Part shown: positions 56,791 to 64,000 of the stretch, in pieces
How positions within the stretch are numbered: the first letter of the stretch is position 1
Layout of the letters: the number at the start of each line of letters is the position of its first letter
Assembly: GCA_015680685.1 (NCBI GenBank)
Contig: MNCI01002977.1
Location: forward strand, 275,596 to 339,595
DNA: 64,000 nt
Direction: 5' to 3'
Source of the DNA: Gnetum montanum
Taxonomy: Eukaryota; Streptophyta; Gnetopsida; Gnetales; Gnetaceae
Program-made: the position numbers and the translations under genes
The notes under the pieces: model-generated
Seen by the model: the letters and a program-made list of their open reading frames with translations, nothing else
Told to the model about the DNA's origin: nothing
Database searches by the model: none

Positions 56791-57912
56791 GAAGGAGAGG
56801 CACCAGCGAGGAGGATCCGACAGAACCGGGGGGCGAGAGGGACCAGTGAAATGCATAAGGACAAGGGGGACCAGAATGCAGGGTGGTAGGTCCCTGGTTG
56901 ACAGCGGTTGGATATGGCCGCCATCCTGGCGAAGCGGGAGGGAGGGTGGCGTTGCTGGAAATGGGTTGGCAGGGCGGAAAAAATAGATTGGTGCTGGTGC
57001 CTGCACAAAAATTTTTGCTGCCTAGAAAAAAGAGATTAAGGTAAAAACAATCCTGCTCCAGAAAATGAACGTCACGGGAATCAACGATCGTGTGCTGGGT
57101 GGGGTCATAGCAATGGTAGGCTTTAGAGGTGGGAGAATAGCCAACGAAAATACAAGGCTTGGCTTTGTCATGGAATTTTTGGTGGGTGGGGGTAGGAATG
57201 TGCATGTAATAGGGTGAACCAAATATTTTTAAGTAGGAAAGATTGGGGGTACGACCATGCCAAAATTCATAGGGTGTTTTATTTTGAATGGATCGGGAAG
57301 GCACCCTATTTAAAAGATAAATTGCGGTGGCACAAGCTTCTGCCCAAAAGGTATTTGCCAAGGAAGATAGTTGTAACAAACACCTGGCCATTTCAACCAC
57401 GGTCCTATTTTTCTGTTCGGCAATGCCATTTTGTTGGGGTGTATAGGACATGGTTGTTTGATGAATAATGCCATTCTTCTTGTAGAATTCTGCAAATTCT
57501 CAGGACAAAAATTCACCACCTCAATCTGTTCGGATTTGCTTGATGGGATGGCCACTTTGATTTTCCACTGCCACCTTGAATTCTTTAAAAAAACTCAAGG
57601 TTTGATCCTTTAATTTCATAAAATAACCCCAAGCAATTGGGAGGAATCATCCACAATGATGAAAAAATAGCGATTTTTGCCTAGGCTCAATGCTTGCATG
57701 GGACCACATAAATCCATATGAACTAGATCTAATTTTTCTGGAGATCGATGTTCTTTCCTAGGAAATGGAAATCTTGTGATTTTTCCTAGTTGATAGATGC
57801 CACAATCATGACTATTGGGCATGGAAAATTTAGGCATACCTCTTACGAGTCCTACTTTCTGCATGCGGTCCATTGAGCCAAAGTTGACATGTCCTAGCCA
57901 AGCATGCCACAA
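56791..57912 (-). pseudogene. Copia integrase
   Basis: Zinc region HAWLGHVNFGSMDRMQKVGL followed by a CGIYQLGK segment (second Cys changed to Tyr). The core begins LDLVHMDLCGPMQAL and FFIIVDDSS, with a break near 57616. The second catalytic segment is RTD-GGEF with a stop in it. 56780-57451: MSYTPQQNGIAEQKNRTVVE supplies Glu, followed by FWAEACATAIYLLNR, SYLKIFGSPYYMHIP and CIFVGYSPTSKAYHCYDP. The latter is the GKGY-type C-terminal module of copia integrases. Confidence 0.92.
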
Positions 57913-58420
57913 CCATGCGATGTTATCGGTGATAGTGAGGCATTGAACATCTTTTTGGATCTACAACTTATACATGTGATTTTTGCTAATGGGGATAACA
58001 ACAATATCCTTATCATCATCAGCCTTAGAGATTTTACAAATATGTTATTCAAATGTAACACGATACCCATTGTGACATAATTGTCCCACACTTAATAGAT
58101 TCTTGGAAAGATCTGGAACAAAGTAGATCTAGGAAATAACATAGTTGTTACCTTGCATGGTTGTAAAGGCAAGAGATCCAATCCCAGCAATGGGTAACTT
58201 CTTCCCATTACCTATGGTGACCATTCCATCATATGGTTCTAGACTTGAGAAGAGTGACTTGTTCCCAGTCATGTGATTGCTGCATCCACTATCAACATAC
58301 CACGTGTTGGTGTCGCTAGCATCTGATGCCTTGGTAGAGATCAAGAGGTGATCTTCCTCCTCTTCGGTATAAAAGAATTGCTAACCCTTTTGGTGATCTT
58401 CCTCCTTTGCAATTTTTGCT
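57913..58420 (-). pseudogene. Copia protease and gag-pre-integrase
   Basis: 58129-58344: TNTWYVDSGCSNHMTGNKSL with a canonical DSG active site, then VTIGNGKKLPIAGIGS. After a stop: IYFVPDLSKNLLSVGQL and further LISKNHMYKL, the pre-integrase segment. Two stops. The protease itself is otherwise well preserved. Confidence 0.9.
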
Positions 58421-59307
58421 TTGCCTTTCTTTTCATGCTTTTTCCTAGACCAACATTCATTAGTATTATGGGTGTTGGTACCACAAAAATCACAATGCTT
58501 ACCATTATTTGATGAATTTGATCATCCACAACCATGACCTCCAGATCTGCCGCGACCGTGTCCACGTCCTCGGAAGGAGGATCCACTTGAGGATTGTTGA
58601 TTTTGATTTTGATTGGATGATCTCTGGAATTGTGCGTGAAAGGCATTTGCTAGTGTATCTTCATGATCAGCAATTCTTTGCTCGTATGTCTTCAAGCTTC
58701 CTACGAGCTCAACCATGGTCATCTTATCGAGATCTCTTGCTTCTTCAATAGCCACAACGAGGGGATCATAGCGTCGGGTCACACTTTGAAGGATCTTTTC
58801 AAGAGCATGCCTTTCCTCAAGTGTTTCTCCACAGGATTCAAGTCCATTTCGAACTTGTTAAAATCGACTGATGTATTGATCGATATTTTCTGAATCTAGC
58901 ATTTGCAGAGATTCAAAATCTTTCCTGAAGGCTTGTAACTTGACAACACGAACTTTCAAAGATCCCTTGTATGCAATCTCCAGTGCATCCCATGAAGCTT
59001 TGCTTGTTTGATGCATGACGATGTTGGGAAATACTGTCAGATCTAACCCAGATTGAATGATGAATAGTGCTTTTGCATCCTTTTTTCTAAGCTTCTTGAC
59101 TTCATTCTTTTCATCTTCTATCAAGGTTTGAAATGCAGCTTGATCAACATCTTGAAAGCCACCTTCAACAATATCCCACAGATCTTGTGAGATCATGAAT
59201 GTCCTCATCTTGATTGCCCAATATTCATAATTTTCTCCATTGAATACAGGAATTTGGAGAGACACGGATTCATTGTTTTGGGCCATTCTGGAGAGATCTG
59301 TTGTCAA
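58421..59307 (-). pseudogene. Copia gag
   Basis: The start is the ATG at 59307 or the Met at 59286. IPVFNGENYEYWAIKMRTFM and DLWDIVEGGF are the DUF4219/UBN2-type gag signatures. Then LFIIQSGLDLTVF and SAWDALE-like SWDALEIAYKGSLKVRVVKL. After one stop, ITRRYD and LVGSLKTYEQRIADHEDT, an Arg/Gly-rich RGRGHGRGRSGGHG stretch, and a canonical zinc knuckle CDFCGTNTHNTNEC (C-x2-C-x4-H-x4-C) near 58460-58500. Confidence 0.92.
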
Positions 59308-59319
59308 GAATTTGAGCTA

Positions 59320-59337
59320 ACCTGCTCTGATACCAAA
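59320..59337 (-). promoter_or_regulatory. Copia primer-binding site (initiator tRNA-Met)
   Basis: Directly after the 5' LTR the minus strand reads TTTGGTATCAGAGCAGG. TGGTATCAGAGC is the complement of plant initiator tRNA-Met 3' end. Confidence 0.93.
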
Positions 59338-59630
59338 TGAAAAACCTAAACTAAAGGGCCCTGGATCTTCTACCTATGCTGAGCAAAAAGTAAAGAACAA
59401 AAATAAACTCTCTTAATTTGCTAATCTTCAATCTATTATTATGAGTACGTGCTGCTACAAATATATAAAGTTGGATTCTTCCAACAACATTCAAGGATGA
59501 GACAATCATGGATATAGATAAACATGAATATGATAAGCATGGACAACTAGGATCTCATCTTATTCATAAAAGATAGAAGGATGAGATCAAACTCCTAAAA
59601 ATGTGGAATGTCTACACATCATCTTCCACA
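59338..59630 (-). repeat. Copia 5' LTR
   Basis: 293 bp, TG...CA, 7 substitutions and 1 indel from the other LTR. A TATATAA string (ACAAATATATAAAG, about 59460) could serve as promoter on either reading. Confidence 0.96.
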
Positions 59631-59635
59631 AAAAG

Positions 59636-59691
59636 TCGACCTGATTCTGCATGAACGCTGGTTGGATGTAGGGGTACCTTGCTACTCATCA
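59636..59691 (+). repeat. F 5' LTR, segment after the copia insertion
   Basis: GTAGGGGTACCTTGCTACTCATCA matches the reverse of B's LTR start (TGATGAGTGGCGAGGTACCCC) except for transitions. Confidence 0.85.
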
Positions 59692-59692
59692 T

Positions 59693-59710
59693 TGGTGTTG
59701 TTGCCAAGGA
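59693..59710 (+). promoter_or_regulatory. F primer-binding site (decayed tRNA-Asp)
   Basis: TGGTGTTGTTGCCAAGGA against TGGCGCCGTTGCCGGGGA: five differences, all C-to-T or G-to-A. Confidence 0.82.
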
Positions 59711-59848
59711 CTTTGTTTGTGGAACATGCACTATTTAGGTTTAGGTGAATACACTTATATCGTTGTACAAACCTAAAGGTCAATATCATTTCCACTATAC
59801 ATAAAAATTATAAAACCAGATTTATAATTTCATTTTTTTTTTTGCAAA

Positions 59849-62270
59849 ATGTTTTCTTCTTCTTGCAAGCCTAAACCATTGGTCCCAAAGGAATGCAAAG
59901 TGATATACACTCATCGAGATAAGTTTGTGCCAAATTTCACCTTCATCCTACATCAGGATGAATAGATGCGATGGCGTGATCTGGAGGGAAACATCATCTT
60001 GGCCCCCAATAGATCTATGCCTAGAATGCTATTTAAAACCCTTAAGAACTTGGGCATAGCAGATCTTCATGAGGAGTATGTTGTAAATGGATATGACACT
60101 CAAAAATACTATCCCATTGAAACACAACCTAAAAGAGATAAACATTAGGAGAAACTCCATGAAGCTACAAAGAGGAAACATTACACTAATCCTTTGTTCC
60201 TACTAGATCAAGAGGATGATGAGGGGCCTCCCCTGGAAGGTTTTCAACATAAAGATTCTCCACCCCCTATTACTAATGGAAAGGGTGTGAACCTAACATT
60301 GTAATCAACTATTCATAAACCAGGGTCAAGAAAGAGTGATAGCCAAGGTAGGAACTTGAGTAAACATCGCAGCAATAAAGGATCTAAGGATAGTAATCAT
60401 AATAAGCATAAGAGTGGTGGTAGACACCATAGTGGCGATGGTGGTTCACCTTCCTCTTCATCCTCTTCATTTGATTCCAAACATTCCTCTTCATCTAATG
60501 GTTCTCATGGAAGTCATCATTGAATAATCATGATGAAGGTGATCGATGAAATAACAATGACCATGAAGGCCACCAAAATCAAAGGGGTGGCCGAAAACAT
60601 CATCTTCATCATCAACACAATAATGATGATGAACCTTTATTGGAAACTTGAAGTATGCTCAATATTGTAGAGTTATTGGAAATCCAAACTAGGCATATGA
60701 AGGACAGCTGGATCAAGCACCTAGATATGAACAATATCACAAGATTTGAGGGGATACAATTTTGATCTGCAAACACATCTACAAGATTTTCAAGATGCCT
60801 ATGCCTTATAGAAAATTGAGAATGAGTGGCAAAAACTTGAGCTTTTCCCAAAGATACTCATTAAAAAAGCTAAAAGCTAGTGTTGGTCCTTAGAGCCAAA
60901 ATCTATTCACAGATAGAGTACCATGTGAGAATTATTCAATGAAAAATACTAGATGTACTCTAGAGTGTCAAATCTAAGAAGGAAAATCCAAGGCTAGAAA
61001 TAAGGAGCACATGAGCACTTGGATGCCACCATGGGCCGATATTATTCACTCATACACCGATGCCCTAGCCATGGTTATTCTCAAAGGGAACAACTTTACC
61101 ACATCATAGATAGGCTTAAAGTAGAAACTACAAGAACCCTTGGGATGTATGCCTAAGGAAGGTTGTCTAAAATGAGAGCTCATCAGATCCAAAGGCTAGT
61201 TGAGTAGGTAGCAAAAAAAGAAGATGAGCTACAAAATATGGAAAGTGCTAAAAAATATAACAAGGACCCTTCCATTAGAAAATGAGAGGTTTGATTTTGT
61301 GACAAGGAGGAGTCACAACTTGATGAAGTGATGAACAGAAAGACCTTGCCCATCCAAAAATTTGTTTATGATATTTTAGCCAAGGTTGATAAGTTATGGG
61401 ACTCTTTGGATGAAAAGTTTTAGACTGATTTAAAGATTTCCAAAGAATCCATAGAGTAAAATAGTGATCATAATCATAGATGGCGAAAATAAGCTAAATG
61501 TTCTTACCAAAGAGGTAAGGGCAAAGCTATTGTAGTAGAGGAAGTTTCAAAGTTTGACTCTAATGATGAAACTAAATGTGACATCTATCAGTATGAACAT
61601 CCAAAGGGATGTTGCCCTATGGTGTCACACATACAAGAGTCTAGAGTGTACACATTGAATCCTCACCTAGCATGTAGGCAAGCTTGAAGATGATTACCTT
61701 AACCTCAAGGTAGTCCAAGATAGTTCTACTAGCAACAAAAAGCTTACTACCCAAGTGGAACTCCTCCACAACAATATGAACAATACCAACAATGGTATTA
61801 ACCACAATCATGGGGAATGCCACCACCAGGGTAGTAGTACCCTTATAGGCAACCAGATCCATACGAGTACTATGTTCAGCAACCTGTCTCCCTTAGAAGT
61901 TTTGCAAATCATGCATCATTTTAGCATCACTATTACCCTTTAGAGTATCACTGAACACATTCACCATCTACTCAAGGGGAAAACCCATATCTGTATCATG
62001 ATCATCCATCACATCCCTTTTCACTTACACCTACACCTTCAACTTAGTTACCTCCTACTCCATTCATGCAAGGTGAAATTCCTCCACAGCCACAACAACG
62101 AAATGCTACAAGGGCTATACAATCACAAAGATCAAGGAAACAACCTTTCTTCTGGCCTAGTAATGCTTTTCAGCCCTCACAACCTACTTTGGCTAATTTC
62201 CTTGCATCTCTAGCATCATCATCCTTTACATCAAATACCTTTGAGTGCCCTTCAAACTAAGTGCCACCAA
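59849..62270 (+). pseudogene. F gag
   Basis: The ATG at 59849 begins MFSSSCKPKP. Then VIYTHRDKFVPNFTFILHQD, a stop, and MRWRDLEGNIILAPNR (59966-60148), as in B. A His/Ser-rich stretch (60320-60530) follows. Capsid-like core 60930-61250: YSRVSNLRRKIQG, RCPSHGYSQREQLYHIIDRL. Then AKVDKLWDSLDEKF and the zinc-knuckle-like CDIYQYEHPKGCC (second Cys changed to Tyr). The Gln/Pro-rich tail ends near 62270. Numerous stops. Confidence 0.8.
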
Positions 62271-62579
62271 GGACTCGCACTATAATGTTAACCCATGCTA
62301 TTTCTGATTGGATTAAGGCTGAAAACCTTCCTACAAAAAAATCTGATTCAATAAGTCCACTCATTTATCTATAGATTGCTAGACAAGAGTCATGCAAAGC
62401 TCTTCTTGACTTTGATTCTAGAGTTAACCTCATATCCCATGATATGTACAAGGCCTAGAACCTACCACCCCTTAAGAATAGCAACATCTATTTAGAATTG
62501 GTAGATTAGTTGATTACTATCCCTTTGGGATTAGTAGAAGACATTGTGACCATAATATGGTGGTGGTCCTATCCTACTA
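62271..62579 (+). pseudogene. F aspartic protease (truncated)
   Basis: Active-site segment LLDFDSRVNLISHDMYKA, with the DSG replaced by DFD. Then VEDIVTIIWWWSYPT, where the reading meets the deletion joint. The I-I-G-R half is lost. Confidence 0.75.
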
Positions 62580-63060
62580 CAATAATTAAAGGAGAAACTT
62601 GTAGAAACACCAATCCTATGAGCACTAGATTGGTTCAAACCATTCCATATTATGATAGATGCATCTAACTATGCTTTGGGGGCTATGCTCATGTAGATGG
62701 ATTATAAGAAACATCCATATTATATCCACTACACTAGCTAAAGCATTGTGGGATCACAGTTAAACTACACCACTATGGAAAAAGAATTAATGAAAATGGT
62801 GTATTAGCTAGAAAATTTTAGACATTATGTGATAGGTTACAAAGTGTTTATGCATAAAAACCATAGTGCAATTCACTTCCTCATGAATAAGTTGATGGTG
62901 AGCCCTCATGTTATATGGTGGCTTGTGATCTTGCAAGAATTTGATCTTACTATGATAGATAAAAAAGGAACCAAGAATGTGGTTGCTAACCACCTCTCTT
63001 ACTTAAGATGGTATAACAAAGAGGAGGAGAGCCCACAATTTGATTAGTTTCCAGATGAAC
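62580..63060 (+). pseudogene. F RNase H
   Basis: Opens with the end of the RT connection (EKLVETPIL), then FHIMIDASNYALGAMLM, QLNYTTMEKELMKMVY and 62829-63047 VFMHKNHSAIHFLMNKL, EFDLTMIDKKGTKNVVANHL. The third acidic position (TDH in D) is KNH here. Stops interrupt it. RT palm and fingers are absent. Confidence 0.82.
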
Positions 63061-64000
63061 TCCTCTATACTAGAGCAATAAATGAACAAATGCCTAAAAA
63101 AGTAATATGGTTTAATGACATCCTCACATATCTTCTTAGTTAAGAGATGCCACAAGACTTGGATTTTAGGAAAAACAAAAATTTCTTCATTAGGCCAAAT
63201 ACTTCATGGAAATTAATAGATACCTTTCCAAGGTGTGTGCCAATAGCCTGATCTGTTGGTGTGTCCATGATGAAGATTAACTATGTGTTCTCCAAGATGC
63301 TCATGAAGGACCTTGTAAAGGCCAATAAGTAGGGAGACACATAGCCATAAAAATCCTGATGGCAGGATACTATTGGCCTATAATCTTCAAGGATGTCCTT
63401 TAGTTCATCAAGTCTTATGAACATTATCAACATGATGGGGGGATGACCGCTTGCATGGAAGGTCCTCAATAGTGGATTCAACCACTGGAACCTTTCGATA
63501 TATGGGGTGTTGACTTCATGGGTTCCATCACACCCATGTCTAATGGGAATGTGTATATTATAGTAGTAGTTGACTACTACATAAAATGGGTAGAAGTAGT
63601 AGCTGTTACTAATTGTACATCATCCACTACTATCAAATTTATATAACAAAATATTGTGAATAGGTTTGGGGTGCCACATTCATTAATTTCTGATAATGGA
63701 ACTCATTTTACAAGTGCCACATTTAGAAAATTAATGCAACACTTGGGGGTAGAACATAAATTAACAACACCTTACCACACCCAAGCCAATGGTTAAGTAG
63801 AGGTAACCAACCGGGAGATTACAAAAATACTAACATGAACCATTAGAAAATATAAGAAGGACTAAAGTACAAAACTTAACGATGCTCTTTGGGCTTATCA
63901 CTTAACTTGGAAATTTTCTATTGGATATTCTCCCTATGAGTTAGTGTATGGAAAACTTCCAACACTTCTGCTTCAATTTGAGCTCCATACACTCTCAATA
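63061..64000 (+). pseudogene. F integrase (runs off window)
   Basis: [20 protein letters not shown] has the first Asp, LISDNGTHFTSATFRKL the second, and VEVTNREITK the Glu, after a stop at the preceding Gln. Then DALWAYHLTWKFSIGYSPYE and LVYGKLP to the window end. All DDE residues survive, unlike in D. Used to define the unbroken sequence at the B insertion site. Confidence 0.86.

Larger units (their letters stand above)
54522..59630 (-). mobile_element. G: Ty1/copia retrotransposon, 5.1 kb
   Basis: LTRs 54522-54815 and 59338-59630, TG...CA ends, AAAAG duplication. Domain order on the minus strand is gag, protease, integrase, RT, RNase H, which defines copia (integrase before RT). The LTRs differ by seven substitutions and one 1-bp indel by hand count (about 2.4%), making it the youngest insertion in the window. 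It sits in the 5' LTR of F. Coding is nearly whole but has scattered stops and shifts. Confidence 0.96.
53754..64000 (+). mobile_element. F: D-family gypsy element, 3' part off-window
   Basis: Plus-strand element: 5' LTR (ending 59691, interrupted by the copia), primer site, gag, protease, RNase H, integrase running to the window edge. It is close to D along protease, RNase H and integrase. RT is missing: protease at 62575 joins directly to the end of the RT/RNase H connector at 62580. It has the same orientation as D, whose 3' end lies just upstream. Confidence 0.85.

Noticed and set aside
56645-56986. Plus-strand 113-codon ORF, Gly/Arg-rich
   Set aside because: Antisense shadow of the Ser/Pro-rich copia linker.

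Overview
This 64 kb window is nuclear DNA of a land plant, made almost entirely of old, nested LTR retrotransposons. The evidence is plant-type Ty3/gypsy (Tat-like and Athila-like) and Ty1/copia polyproteins, primer-binding sites for plant tRNA-Asp and initiator tRNA-Met, and a decayed copy of the plant spliceosomal gene U2A'. No intact host gene was found. A large repeat-rich genome, perhaps a gymnosperm, is an inference and not shown by the sequence. There is one 66-base assembly gap.

Layout. 1-12695: a minus-strand Tat-like element (Tat-1). Its 3' end lies off the window and it is interrupted at about 2.1-6.5 kb by an intron-bearing insertion (E) that is not a retroelement. 12.7-18.2 kb: a plus-strand relative (C) holding only gag and protease. 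18.9-20.0 kb: the U2A' pseudogene, followed by about 1 kb of unassigned low-repeat sequence. 21-23.5 kb: a minus-strand gypsy gag fragment (H). 23.5-52 kb: a plus-strand Athila-like element (D), split inside its integrase by element B (27086-47736, minus). B is split inside its own LTR by a second Tat-like element, Tat-2 (27446-41021, minus). Each of these two insertions has a 5-bp target duplication (GTAAC; TTGCT/TTACT). 52.0-52.7 kb: a minus-strand LTR fragment. 53.7-64 kb: another D-family element (F, plus), running off the window. Its 5' LTR is split by a copia element (54522-59630, target duplication AAAAG).

How the parts relate. Tat-1, C and Tat-2 share gag, a protease with DDG or a variant in place of D[S/T]G, and a repeat-filled spacer between protease and RT. 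D, B and F form a second family: B kept gag and protease but lost RT-RNase H-integrase, and F lost RT by a separate deletion. All coding regions are broken by stops and frameshifts. By eye, LTR divergence is about 2-3% for the copia, about 10% for B and about 11-15% for Tat-2. Each LTR family carries its own set of short palindromic or tandem repeats, which is the most unusual structure in the window.
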